From Glycine soja (Eukaryota; Streptophyta; Magnoliopsida; Fabales; Fabaceae): a stretch of 64,000 bases of DNA. This document shows positions 11,264-23,128 of the stretch, piece after piece. The first letter of the stretch is position 1. Each line of letters begins with the position of its first letter. The translations under genes and the position numbers were made by a program. Under the pieces are notes generated by a model. It was not told the DNA's origin. It ran no database searches and worked only from the letters and a program-made list of their open reading frames with translations. The DNA is taken from positions 28,831,735 to 28,895,734 of the forward strand of contig NC_041003.1 of NCBI RefSeq assembly GCF_004193775.1, read 5' to 3'.

Positions 11264-12199
11264 ATAGTCAACCATATGAAGTTATATTTGTGTCATAAAA
11301 AACTAATAAAAGTGATGCACTTGATCCACTAATTGTAGTTCTTCATGGGAGACCGCACTCTCTCTCATTGTCAAGCTTTTCAAAGCCATTTGCTTATCTT
11401 TCTTCCCTTGGATATAGCTTGTTAATTGTGAACTACAGGTAAATGGTATCCTCCTTGGTGCTCAAGCATTTGATCCAGGCTATGCAATTTCAATCCAACT
11501 TTTAGTGATTCTGAGCCTCAACCACACATAACACATAAAAGAATTAGCCATATATGGCCTATAAACCTGCATTAGATCATTATTCATTAGTAATTAGTGT
11601 TGATTCTATTAAGCACTATGGTTCAAATAATAGACCTGATTTTTAGAGGGAGATTTGGAAAAGTGCAAGTATCCTCCCCAATAATATGGGTTATAAATAG
11701 GTTTGAGTAGATAAAAAGATAATAGATACAAATGATACTCTGAATAATAAGATTAGATTGATGATAAATGCTTTAATGTAAAAAAGAAGAATATTACCGA
11801 TACTTTTATGCGATAGTCTGTATATGGTCTCGCACCATATAAAGCCTCTTTAGATATCCAATTATAGATAAAGATATGTCTAGTACTAGTCTGTTTCCAA
11901 GCTTCTTACATGATAATATTTCTCAGATGCACATTAGGATTTGGTGAGGAAGCCTTGCAATCTCTTCCGGGGAAAGCTGGATCTCAGGTGCATGGTGACT
12001 TTTTCTTTTAAATTCTTTAGTTGATATAGTTTTTATCCAACAACAACTCTTTTGTGAAAGCAAGTTCCAATTTCCAAAACTATTGTCATATTATGGGCAC
12101 ATTTTTTTTTTAGGTTGGATCTTGATCATAATTTGTTATATGCAGGACGTCAATGATGAACTCACTGCTATTAATCACATCATAACTTGTGATAGTTGA

Positions 12200-12696
12200 A
12201 CCTTGGATTTATAATAAAGTTATTTAAAAAGGTCTTTGGCACATAATTATTTGGGCTGAAGATTAAACAATCATGAAATTAGTAGTTTATAGTGCTGAGG
12301 GCTGCTTATCTATTTTTAGTAGCAGACATTTTTTAATTGTTTGACTGATATTATTATAACAACTTCAACATAATAGTTGTGATTTCACAAATCCACTCAT
12401 TTAAATTATGTAAAAAAACTTAAATTGTGATGTAACATTATTTTTAATTATTGATAAATTTTTGTAAAAAATTATTGAAATTCATTTTTAATATAGATTT
12501 TAAAAAAAGCTAGATTATATTAGAAACAAACTTGTGATGTAACATTATTTTGTATTTATATATCAATTTCATATTAAATGGGTGTTGATGCATGCATTAA
12601 ACTCTTTGAACAATTCAAGTCCTATTAAGGACTATACTTTTCCTTGGGGGGGTGCATATTTGAGCTCTAGGTATTTCTTAAGGAACAATGTACATG
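12200..12696. other. AT-rich spacer
   Basis: Nothing recognisable lies between the end of the AARE relic and the target-site repeat of the MULE. Confidence 0.5.
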
Positions 12697-12706
12697 ACAC
12701 CAATTC

Positions 12707-13070
12707 GGCAAATTGCCCCCTTTGGGGCACTTTCAAAAACTTTTTCCCCAGATGGGGTCATTTGCAAACATTTTTCGCCAAGGGGCTATTTTGCACGTAA
12801 ATTGCATGCATGCCCTAAGCAAACCATCAGTCAGACTGGCAAGTTCGCTGGCAGTGAAGAACCCACCATCCCCATTGGCGATTTCATCATGCATGGGGGA
12901 ACCGTCAGTCAAACTAGCGAGTTCCTGGCAGGAGAGGGCAAAGGGCCAGGCTACGTTGCAGGACTACGTCGCAGGGGGGTGCAGGTGAACGTTGCAGGGA
13001 CGCAGGAATCGCCATTGGCGCTGGCGGGTTGCAGGAAGAACTCGCCAGTTTGACTGGCGAGTTGAAGTTC
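12707..13070 (+). repeat. Left terminal inverted repeat of the 9.2-kb MULE
   Basis: It pairs with 21530-21922. The outermost ~90 bp is the best conserved. The inner part is made of recurring ACTGGCGAGTT and CGCCATTGGCG words with different spacing, so the alignment is patchy. Open frames here on both strands are by-products of this GC-rich repeat. Confidence 0.75.
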
Positions 13071-13946
13071 AAAAAAATTTCAGCGTATAAAGCGCAACGC
13101 GAGGCTCTCGTATGCATGCATTCCTTTCTTCTGTTTGTATCCCCTTCACTGCATTCGTTTCTTCTCTTGATTCCTGCTTCCATTGCATTCTTTCTTCTCT
13201 TGCTACTACGTGTTCTAGGTAAGTATTTTGTTAACTGAAAATTTAAATTTTTTTGTTATATATATGTTAAGTTAAGTTTAATTGATATATTAATTTTAAT
13301 TGAGAAATTTTTTATGTGTTTTAGGTGAATTTTTTAATCCTATTTGCCCTGTCCTACACTGTTTGGTTGTTATTCTTAATACGCGCTTTGGGTAAGTTAA
13401 TTTTTTTTATCCTGTTTGCCCTATACTTTTGTGTTATATATATATATATATATGTGTGTTAAATTAATTTCAGTTGACATATTAATATTATTTAGGTTAG
13501 GTTAGGTTTTTGTAAGTTGTAAATTATTAGTTGTGTTATATATATATGTTAGGTTAGTTTTAGTTGACTTATAAATATTATTTTAAGAATATTAGTTAGG
13601 TTAGTATACATATGTCAAGTTAGTATTAATTGTGCTTTTGGTTAGTTTTTGATAATATTATTTTGTTTAGATTTTGTAAATTAGTATGGTATTATTTGTG
13701 TTATATGTGTATGTTATAATTTTAGTTGGTATCTAATTATTTGTGTTATACGGTACATTAGTTGTAGTTAATTTGTTAATATGAATTTGTTGAAGTTTTT
13801 TAAATTGGTATGTTATTATTATTTGGTTTAGATTTGTTAGATTTGTATGGTATTATTTATGTTATATATATGGTATATTAGGTTTAATTAGAATGTTAAT
13901 ATTATTTAGTTTACTTATTTTTTTTATTGGAATATATGATACGTTG

Positions 13947-13994
<48 letters not shown>

Positions 13995-14015
13995 TAAATT
14001 TTTGTTTCTATAGTA

Positions 14016-14427
14016 TTTTTTGGATTTATTTTAATTTATTTGTGTAATATATGTAATTTAATTTAAATTTTATTAATCGGAAAAAAATTGGTAATTTATT
14101 TAAATTTCTGTACGTATTTAAATTTTTAATTTTGTTATTTGTATAGTATTTTAGTTAGTATTTTATGTTTTTTATGTAATATAATTTATAATTTTGTTAG
14201 AATGTTAATATTATTTAGTTTTCTTATTTTTAATTTTTATTATTTTTTGGATTTATTTTAATTTATTTGTGTAATATATGTAATTTAATTTAAATTTTAT
14301 TAATCGGAAAAAAATTGGTAATTTATTTAAATTTATGTATGTATTTAAATTTTTAATTTTGTTATTTGTATAGTATTTTAGTTAGTATTTTATGTTTTTT
14401 ATGTAATTTAATTTATAATTTTGTTAT
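14016..14427. repeat. Tandem direct repeat, period ~227 bp
   Basis: A ~185-bp block starting TTTTTGGATTTATTTTAATT and including AATCGGAAAAAAATTGG is present at about 14016-14200 and again at 14243-14427 with few differences. It lies in the AT-rich leader between the left TIR and the PMD gene. Confidence 0.75.
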
Positions 14428-14601
14428 TTGTATAGTATTTTGTTGTTCAAACTTATGTATTTTGTTATTTATTGAGATTTTAATTAATTTGTTGTAAGTG
14501 AAATTAATTTTTTTATGTTAAATTTTTGTTGTCAATTTTTTGTATTATATTTTATTTTACAATATCAATGACATCTTCGTCGTCATCTTCATAGTATACA
14601 A

Positions 14602-16298
14602 ATTAAGTCTGGTCCAATAGATGTAGACGTTTTATGGATGCAACCTAAACATGTTTCAGAACATGTTTGGAATGGGAAACCAGACAGAAAATTGCACATC
14701 AGACGAGCTGTCCCGATTTATCAAGGTCAAGAAGAAATACCAAAGGAAATTATTCCTCTGCTTCGACAATCTGGGTTTTATTGGATAATGAAGATGGGCT
14801 ACCTCAAAATAAATTCATCATTAATTACTGCCTTGATTGAAAGATGGAGGCTTGAAACCCATACATTTCACATGAGATGCGGAGAGTGTACGATTACTCT
14901 TCAAGACGTCTCTGTATTATTAGGCATGCGTGTTGATGGGGCACCATTAATTGGTCAGACTAATCTTGATTGGACTGAATTGTGTGAAGAATTGTTGGGC
15001 GTCAGACCACAGGAAGGTGAACTTCAAGGCAGTGTAGTCAAATTAAGTTGGTTGGTACAACATTTTTCACAAATAAATATTCATGACGGTAACGTAGAAC
15101 ATCTACAGAGGTTTACCCGTGCATGGATCCTCAGATTCATAGAAGGTGTTCTATTTGTTGACAAAAGCAGTAGTAAAGTTTCCCTAAGGTACCTCCAATT
15201 TTTACGTGACTTTGAACAGTGCAGCACGTATGCATGGGGACCTGCCGTGCTTGCTTATTTATATAGAGAGATGTGCAGGGCCACCGATTATAAAATTAAA
15301 TCAATCGGAGGTATGTGCATCTTAATCCAAATGTGGGCATGGGAACGCTGCACGACTTTGGCTCCAAAGAGGACTCCTCCTGTAATAGAAAATAAACCAC
15401 TCGGACACAGGTTAGTTGTTTTAAAAATAAGATTTCATTTGAAAATAATTAATAATGTAACGCGTCGCCACTAATTATTTCATATTTTTTTTTGTAGGTG
15501 GCTGCGACGTGGAAACCAGCATATTGGCAATGATGATCTCATAGTTTCTCGTCGCAGATTGGATATCATGAAATGACATGAGGTAAGAACATCGTTATGT
15601 ATTCGTTACATAATAAATAAAAAATGTCATGTTTAAGTCAAAATTAACATTTGTGTTATTGTATGCAGTTTCTGTGTGAGCCTTACACAGCAACCGTTAT
15701 GTCGATGTTGCCTCCAATTTGTTTGGTTGGTAGTGTAGCGTGGTGCGCAGTGGTGCCATTCATTTGTTTCCATGTTGTTGAGTGGTACCAACCGGATAGA
15801 GTGTTGCGACAATTTGGAATGCAACAACCTATTCCCGAGTTTCCTTCGCAACCACAGAATATCCATGGGCTAACACTGAAAGGCAAACAAGATGAATCAA
15901 TATCCTTTCGAAGGTCACCAACATTTTCTCAATATCCTTCGCAGATGTATCAATATCCTTTTGAAGGTCATGACACTGATATGTCTGCAAGTGAACATTC
16001 GTTTGGTGGTGTTGCGGAGACACATCCTCATTTTTCATGGCCAACTATGACCTTTTCGCAGCAACATGATGCCTCAATGGAAACACCTAATTCCCCATTA
16101 GCTCCGCAATGGAATGTACCCGGAGCAATACCTGATATGGGTGACTTATTAGGTGTTGATTTGCGTCACGAGTTTTCTACTGAGACTGAGCAACAAGGGC
16201 GGAGACAGCACGCAAGAAGAAATCCTGATCGTCAAGCCCGAAGGTGGGATCGACCATGTGGCACATCCTCACACCATCACGAACACCATAATGGCTGA
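14602..16298 (+). pseudogene. Plant mobile domain (PMD/MAIN-like) gene of the MULE, broken
   Basis: Exon 1 (to 15410) encodes a typical PMD: VLWMQPKHVSEHVWNG, then LQDVSVLLGMRVDGAPLIG and ARAWILRFIEGVLFVDKSS-type segments, ending WAWERC. Exon 2 is 15498-15582 and exon 3 is 15669-16298; GT-AG boundaries and phases fit. PMD proteins (MAIN, MAIL1 and the 'protein phosphatase 7 long form' group) occur both as host silencing factors and inside transposons. Exon 2 has a TGA stop at 15574-15576 where the second MULE has TGC. A possible start at 14568 is followed by TAG, so the true start is unclear. Exon 3 jumps from GLTLKGKQ straight to a proline/serine-rich tail, missing ~130-200 residues present in the copy at 34693-36927. 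The C-terminal tail (MGDLLGVDLRHEFS, WDRPCGTSSHHH) is preserved. Confidence 0.85.
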
Positions 16299-16662
16299 TT
16301 TTGATGTCTCTATTTAAAATTTTTGTTGTATCTTTGTAATTTGAATTTCACACTTAATTTATGGTATCTCATACTACTTGTTATGGAATTTCGTTTTCAA
16401 TGACTATTTGTTATGGAATCACCATCACGAACACCGTAATGACTATTTTTATGTCGCGCATCAAACTAGAATAATAAATAAAGTTATAAAGAAAAATTAA
16501 AGTAGACAAATGAAAATAAGTAATGGTACTAACTAACGACAAACACCAATTTCAACTTCTAAATGTAATTTTATTTCATTACATGCATCAGTCTGGAGTT
16601 TTTCCACCAACCTATTTGCTCAAATTATAAGGTTCATCATCAGAAGTTGCATAGATTTAAAC

Positions 16663-17245
16663 GATTTAGGGCTTAGAGTTTAGTGTTTTGGTTTTAGGAT
16701 TTGAGGTTTATGGTTATAGTTTAGGGTTTAGGGTTTGAGGTTGACGGTTTAGGGTTATAGTTTAGTTTAGGGCTTAGGGTTTAAGGCTTAGGGCTTAGGG
16801 TTTTCAGTTAGGTTTTAGGTTTAGGGTTTAGGGTGTAGGGCTTAGGGTATAGGGTTTAAGGCTTATGGTTTATGGTTTAGGGTTTAAGGCTTAGGGTTTG
16901 GGTTATGTTTTAGGTTTAGGGTTTAGGGTTTATGGTTTAGGGCTTAGGGTTTATGGTTTAGTGTTTAAGGCTTTGGTTTTAGGTTTAGGGCTTAGGGTTT
17001 ATGGTTTAGGGTTTAAGGCTTTGGTTTTAGGTTTAGGGCTTAGGGTTTATGGTTTAGGGTTTAAGGCTTAGGCTTTTGGGTTTAGGGTTTTGGGTTTTGG
17101 GTTATGGTTTAGGGTTCATGGTGTAAGGTTTAGGGTTTAGGGTTTAGGGTTTAAGACTACGGGCTATGGCTTAGGGTTTATGGTTTAGGGTTTAGGGCTT
17201 AGGGTTTAGGGTTTAAGATTTAGGGTTTAGGGTTAGGGTTTATGT
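16663..17245. repeat. Degenerate telomere-like TTTAGGG repeat field
   Basis: About 580 bp are built from TTTAGGG, the plant telomere unit, and variants such as TTAGGGC, TTATGGT and TTTAAGGC. It lies between the convergent PMD and transposase genes, where both would terminate. Confidence 0.85.
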
Positions 17246-17392
17246 TTTTAACTAACGAATTCATTGAACCCCACAAATAACTAATGTACACAAACCAAAA
17301 TGTTATTAACTAACGAATTCATTCAACCCCACAAATTCAATACATTGAAGAGAACTTAAACAAATACAAGCCACTCGACTAACATACATAAA

Positions 17393-20164
17393 TCAATGAT
17401 TTGAACAACTCACACGCTCAGATTGCATTGGACAGCGATGCATGTTATGCCCTTCGGCTCCACATCTACTACATTTTTGTCGGTGCTCAAATGGTTTGAT
17501 CCAATCCATCTCATTCCTTATCCTTATTGATTTTGGCCGACCTTTCGCACGAATTGTAGTTAGGTCAGGGATAAGTGTCCATGCGTCATTAGAAGGAGGA
17601 ATAACCGCTTCATTCCCAAGAGGCCACCATTGTGCGGAGTAAGCTTTTAAGATGTGCTCATTTGTGTAAACAACATCTATATATTGGTAGTAGTTCATGC
17701 TCACGTAACCACAAGCTGCAATAATGTGTGAACATGGATAGTGAAGCGCAGAATACCTTCCGCATTGACAATGATGACCATTCATGTTAACTGCCCACTT
17801 TTGTCCACCACGTTGCGTTATAGGGTTGAAGGTCTCCTCTACTTCAAACCTTGTGGAGTGGATATCATACACGCGAACAATGTGTGTTCAAGCTTGTTCT
17901 TGATTTTTCCTAAGTTCTTTAACAAGCTTTGAACAATAGACTTGTCCTTCATTTAACTATCTTTAGGCTTGGCGGCCACGCTCAACAAAGTACTTTCGAC
18001 ACCTACTGTACGTTGATTTGACCAATGTTGTTATGGGAATGTTGCGATAATCCTTTAAAACCTTATTGATACATTCTGAGAGGTTGGTTGTCATGTGGAC
18101 ATATCGACGTCCTTCTCTATCATAAGTCATCGTCCATTTTTCCTTTGAAATGCAATCAATCCATGTTGCTAGGGCTAGACTCAGTTGACCAAATTTTTCT
18201 AAATTTTGATTAAAAAAATGTGCTTGCAAGGAATGTAGGCTGCATAAAATTAGTTATGAATAACAATTTTAACTATATATGAAAGTTAAATAAACGTGAC
18301 CATCAAATATGAAATCTTACCCAATTTCTTCAACATTTCTTTTTGTTTGGCATTATTGAATTTCCGATTGAAGTTGCTTGCTATGTGTCGCACGCAGTAG
18401 ACATGATAACCGTGGGGAGGTTGCCAACCAAGTGCTTCGTTAGCGACAGCGGACTTTATACTCATGTGTCAATTAGATATCAGACAAATATCATTTTTAT
18501 CTGTGACGTGTTCACGCAAGTGTGCCAAAAACCATGACCACGCTGTCAACGTCTCACCTTCGACCTCCGCGAATGCTAAAGGAAGGACACCACCATTTCC
18601 ATCTTGTGATGTGGCCATTAAGAGGGTCCCACAATATTTGTCGTACAAATGTGTGTCGTCAAATTGTATGATTGGCTTACAGTACTTGAAAGCCTCTTTA
18701 CATTGGCCAAAAGTCCAAAAAACTCTATGAAACTGACGGTGTTTGCAACTAACCGTATTCCCAACGATAAAATCGTCATGTAGTATTTGAAAATATGATC
18801 CAGGAAAATGATTTTGCATGTGTGTTAGCCACGACGAAAGTTTCGCATATGACTCATCCCAATCGCCATATTCAATTGCAATGGCTTTCTGTTTCGCCAA
18901 CCAAGCTTTTTTGTACGACACCTTGTACGCAAATTCACTGTTAATTCTCTCTTGAATCAATGAAACTTTTATTGATGGATCTTCTTTGATCATGCCTGTC
19001 AATAGAATAACAAAATTTAAATGACAATTAAGGCTAAACAATAACATAATATGAACATAAAATACGTACCTACTACACAAGTGGCAATTAAATCTGAATC
19101 AAGCTTCTCGTGATCTTGGGTCATGGTCATATTGAGACATATGTGTGGTCCACCCCATTGAGTGACTTTCCATGAATAAGTTTTTTTAGATAGAATTGCT
19201 CTCATATAGAAAGGGCAAGGACAATCTGCATTTTTATTCAAACAACAAACGACATACTTGTTCCATTTTCTTTCAACCACTTTGAAACTTTGATGCACCT
19301 TCATAACATATTGTTTGACTGCATTCTTGACCGCATCTTTACTATCAAAATCCATGCCAACATATAATTCTTGGCCAACATTAAAACTGGATGGCATCTC
19401 CAAACCACAAATGTTCTCCTCATCAGGATGACTCCAGTTGATATTATTATAATGCAAAGCATCATTCCAAAATGGATTTTGAATTCCTTGTACACCTAAT
19501 AGTCCAAAAAAAATTCAAATCATACTTATTTAGCATTAAATACAATTGTCGTCAAATAATAAATGTATTGACGTATTTTTTAAGAGGAAATTATACCTTT
19601 TGCTGGGTGAACAATTTTTACTGGTTGAATCATGTCGGTGACTTCATCGTCTGTATCAGATATACTGTCAACACTGTCATCTTCGTCTAAAGACTCTTCA
19701 ACGTATGAGTTAGACACAAGATAATCATCATCATCATCTTCGTCAACATGTAAATTGCTCATATTTGTTGGCGGTTGTGTCTCATCATTAGATAAATAAT
19801 TTTCACATGATGTAAGCGAATTTGTAGAATGAAACATTGAACCATCAGCCACATCCTTTTCTACGTACAATTCTAGAACTGACATTTGTTCTTGTTGTTT
19901 AAAACTTTTCAGCATCGTTTCAACGTCTTCGTCATCACAAATTTGCAAGGCAATATATTTTCCTGACACTAAAAATCTACAACTGATAGCAGAAATAATT
20001 TCATTATTTTGTAACTTTACCTTATCTCCAATTTTTTTCTTCAAAGCATTGAAACTAATTTCACGTTTAATCTGAATCGCTTTTTTACTGCCTTCTAATA
20101 TTACACCATCATTATCTTCATATACCCTTCCATTGAAATACAACACTATTATAACCGAATTCAT
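17393..20164 (-). pseudogene. MURA/MuDR-type MULE transposase, inactivated
   Basis: Exons on the minus strand are 20164-19597, 19495-19070, 18995-18321 and 18239-17393, joined by GT-AG introns. Exon 1 encodes a PB1-like N-terminal region and an acidic linker. Exon 2 has the MuDR DNA-binding type domain (FKVVERKWNKYVVCC, WKVTQWGGPHIC). Exon 3 has the RNase-H-like core: QFDDTHLYDKYCG with the first Asp, then CLISN and a TGA stop where LISD-R-H is expected, so the second catalytic Asp is lost. YCVRHIASNF supplies the usual CxxH. Exon 4 contains TTNLSECIN, a SWIM zinc finger (CQCG...PCSH) and a CCHC knuckle (CSRCGAEGHNMHRC). Further damage: a frameshift at the start of exon 4, and TAA and TAG around 17945-17960. 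Excision and insertion activity must be absent. Confidence 0.9.
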
Positions 20165-20768
20165 CGTGTACCTACAAAAACAATATTTTAATTAATTAAT
20201 CATAATAAATTAAAAATAGTAAAATGTAATCACAAAAAGTCTCTTTAACACAATTTGACATTAAAACTTTATTCTATAAATAAATTATTAACTTTAAATA
20301 TTTTTTATGGTAAACACTTAAAAAAATAAACGATTCCAAGGTAGTAATTTTAAAGCCCAAATAAACCATAAACAAAGTTAGTATTATTTATAAATAATTC
20401 ATTTTCACAATAATAACTTCAACATACGTACTTCAAATAAATATAATGGAAAAAAATTAATTTTAAATACTATTCAAGTTGAATGCTCATAAATTTTTAA
20501 CACACACCAACAAATCATGAACATCAACCTTATCTAATTAAAAAATTACTATAACTTTATACTAAAATAAATTTCCACACTCAAAATACTTACTTCAAAT
20601 AATTATGATGTTACAAATTTTTTTACTTTCACACACTTTTGACAATACACGCTTGATCAATTTTTAACACACTAACAAAGTATCAACACCAATCTAATCT
20701 AATAAAAAATATACTAAAAATATCATATTTACCAAATTTTTTTGGGACTCAAATATTTTCTTTAAATA

Positions 20769-21454
20769 AATATCATGACAAATTTCTTCTATTTTATACA
20801 CACAAACAAGCATATAAAATATAAAACTAATTTAATTAAAAAATTATTAAAAACTATAAATTCAAACTGCTCTAAAAAATTACTTAAAAAATATTTTATA
20901 ATACAAATTATTTGACTGAAAATTACGAACCTGATTCAGAAATTTAAGCCTCAAGAAGCAAACTTCAAACCTTATGCGGACAAATTTAAATCTCAAGAAC
21001 GCTCACAGTTTTTGAAAGTTGAAATCTAGTTTTGAACACACACCAACACTAAAGGTTGAAATCTAGTTTTGAATACACACCAACACTGAAGTAATTTAAT
21101 TAAAAATTTGATGACAAATTTCTTCTATTTTATACACACAAACAACCATATATAATATAAAACTAATTTAATTAAAAATTTCATAAAAACTATACATTCA
21201 AACTGCTACAAAAAATTACTTAAAAAAATTATAATACAAATTATTTTGCTGGAAACTACGAAATAAAATATAAAACTAATTTAATTAAAAAAATTAATAA
21301 AAATTATACATTCAAACTGCTATAAAAAATTACTTTAAAAAATTATAATACAAATTATTAATTTGGAAACTACGAACCTGATTCAGATATTTAAGCCTCA
21401 AGAAGCAAATTTGAAACCTTATGCGGATAAATTTAAACCCTAAACACTCACAGT
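20769..21454. repeat. Threefold direct repeat in the right subterminal region
   Basis: A block with ATAAAACTAATTTAATTAAA, TTCAAACTGCT and TAATACAAATTATT occurs at about 20769-20920, 21109-21250 and 21262-21360. The first and third copies also share CCTGATTCAGA, TTTAAGCCTCAAGAAGCAAA and CCTTATGCGGA. It lies between the transposase 5' end and the right TIR, so it may include the transposase promoter. Confidence 0.75.
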
Positions 21455-21529
21455 TTTGAAAACTCAAATCTACTTGTGAACACACAGCAACATTGAAGCA
21501 ATTCTCGCGTATATAAAGGCCCTAAATCG

Positions 21530-21922
21530 CCATCCGAAATGGCTATTCCTTCTGCCCTAACTCGCCAATGGGAGTTGCAACTTGTCCTTAACTCGCCAAT
21601 GGCAATTGCAACTTTCCTTTGGCTTGCCATCTCTGAAAAAGCGAGCCTACCATTGAAAAAGCAAGCCTACCACTTGAAAAAAGCAAGCCTGCCTTCTGCA
21701 ACTTGGAACTCGCTAGTTTGACTGGCGGTTCCCCTTGCATGGCGATATCGCCATTGGCACTGGCGATTCCTTCCCAAACACCAAACTCGCCAGTTCCACT
21801 GGCGGTTTGCGTCGTACATGCATGCAGACTACGTGAAAAACAGTCCCCTTGCGAAAATTGTTTCAAAATTACCCCATCTAGGGAATTAGTTTATAAAAGT
21901 ACCCCATCTGGGGAAATTTGCC
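21530..21922 (-). repeat. Right terminal inverted repeat of the 9.2-kb MULE
   Basis: This is the counterpart of 12707-13070. ACTCGCCAATGGGAGTTGC-like words repeat in its inner part. Confidence 0.75.
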
Positions 21923-21932
21923 ACACCAGTTC

Positions 21933-22515
21933 TCTACACAAACTATTGCTTTTCAAGTTCTATTTACTTTTCTAATTGTCTTTTTATTTTGTCTTGTACA
22001 GTGAGGATTCTGATATTCTTATTTTATTACTCAATTAGCTGAACTATGCAGATTTTTTTATTTTACTCTGCTTGTAAAGTCCGCTCCAAGTCTAAAGTTC
22101 TCTCCTCTCTTGTTCAAACAGACAACTCGTGCAGCTGAACCATGAACAACAATATTCCTGGTTGGGATTTTGAGAGTGATACATGTCTCACCAACCAAAG
22201 AAAGCTCATAGGGTGTGTGTTTATCTATCTTTGTCAAAGCAGGATAATGTCTATGGCCCTATTAACTTGAAACAGGTGCAGAAAAATGATCAATCAACAC
22301 TAAGGTCTAGTGGTCCCTATGGAAACTCAAGCAACTTGGATCAAGAAGATGCCGCCTCATAGGTCCAATTCCCACCTGAGTCCCTATGGAAACTACTACT
22401 AACTTGTCACAAAGTGAGGCTAGGGAGTACTAAGTTATTCTTTCTCACCTCCATTAAGACTTAATTATTTAAATGATTAGCTTGGTTCTTAATAGAATAA
22501 TGCCATGTTAGTATT
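21933..22515. other. Spacer with a possible exon remnant
   Basis: The piece around 22130-22370 is less AT-rich and follows a TTCAAACAG acceptor-like sequence. I could not assign it. Confidence 0.25.
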
Positions 22516-22519
22516 AGGT

Positions 22520-23128
22520 AGGTTCGGTAGCACACATCGATTTTGACTTGGTGCTATCAGCCGAAGCGATTAGTAGCAGAACTTAGAAAAGTCGTTAAAA
22601 CTGTACAAGAAATGCCTATCACATAAATAAATATTTTGTAATCCACCATTAGAGACTAAGACTTTATCTTTCCTAATAAAACTTTTTCACATAAATAAAT
22701 AAAAACTTTTACAATTTCAATGCGTTCTTACTTTATGCATAGCTAGCTAAATGGTCAGAATCGTTTAAGAAATCTACTTTGCCGGCTTTGTAAGTGTTCT
22801 AATATTATTTTAATGGTAAGTTAAGAAAAAATTTCATTCCTCAAAAACGAGACAAGAGTTTTCCCCCAGAAAAGATAAAGCTAAAGAGACAAGTATATTT
22901 TAGTTAATTTAAACTGGCATTAAAATACCTTGAATTAATCGACCCTACTCCACAGTATAATATATGGTTATAAAAACATAGGAGTTAATGATGCATCCTA
23001 AACATTTCATAGCTCAGAATTGGCCTTCAATTTATCCCTTGTTGGTGATCCTTGAGCTTGTCTGAAATTATCACCATACCAACCCTCTAGATCAGGGCCA
23101 TAATCTTGGTCATTTCACCAACAGAAAT
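22520..23128 (+). promoter_or_regulatory. Promoter and 5' leader of the lectin receptor kinase
   Basis: The best TATA box is TATAAAA at 22969-22975, about 155 bp before the ATG; TATAATATA at 22956 overlaps the same zone. The whole ~600-bp block is recognisable upstream of the pseudogene duplicate (38369-39254). Shared words include AGGTTCGGT-GCACA, GAACTTAGAAAAG, CAGAATTGGCC and CTTGGTCATTTCAC-like sequence. The copy has TGTAAAA at the TATA position. No experimentally known element is claimed. Confidence 0.45.

Larger units (their letters stand above)
9607..12199 (+). pseudogene. AARE: Acylamino-acid-releasing enzyme pseudogene, split by a solo LTR
   Basis: Four exon relics match, in order, plant acylamino-acid-releasing enzymes (S9 prolyl-oligopeptidase family, which remove N-acylated residues from peptides). 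Exon a (9607-9750) encodes GGFPG then, after a 1-bp slip, YCSTILGDPWLSDGYTLVIA. Exon b (9873-9882 plus 11264-11438) encodes DPLIVVLHGRPHSLSLSSFS and ends GYSLLIVNYR; it contains a TAA stop. Exon c (11927-11987) encodes TLGFGEEALQSLPGKAGSQ. Exon d (12146-12199) encodes DVNDELTAINHII and runs into TGA. Splice sites and phases still fit between b, c and d. About 65 residues expected between a and b are missing, and the GGP motif has become GRP. The catalytic Ser region and everything after it are absent; the MULE begins ~500 bp downstream. Confidence 0.8.
12707..21922. mobile_element. Large Mutator-like element (MULE) with PMD gene and transposase
   Basis: The 9.2-kb element starts GGCAAATTGCCCC and ends GGGGAAATTTGCC. 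The flanks ACACCAATTC (12697-12706) and ACACCAGTTC (21923-21932) are a 10-bp target duplication with one mismatch. Long, GC-rich, diverged terminal inverted repeats cover about 12707-13070 and 21530-21922. They share CCCCAGATGGGGT, TTTTCGC-AAGGGG, GCATGCATG, GGGGAACCGCCAGTCAAACTAGCG-type and CGCCATTGGC words in mirrored order. Inside, a plant-mobile-domain gene runs on + and a MURA-like transposase on -. They converge on a telomere-like repeat field. Both genes carry stops, so the element is not autonomous now. Confidence 0.85.

Noticed and set aside
12582..13238. Several overlapping frames on both strands
   Set aside because: They lie in the MULE terminal inverted repeat, and similar frames appear in the opposite TIR; no protein family.
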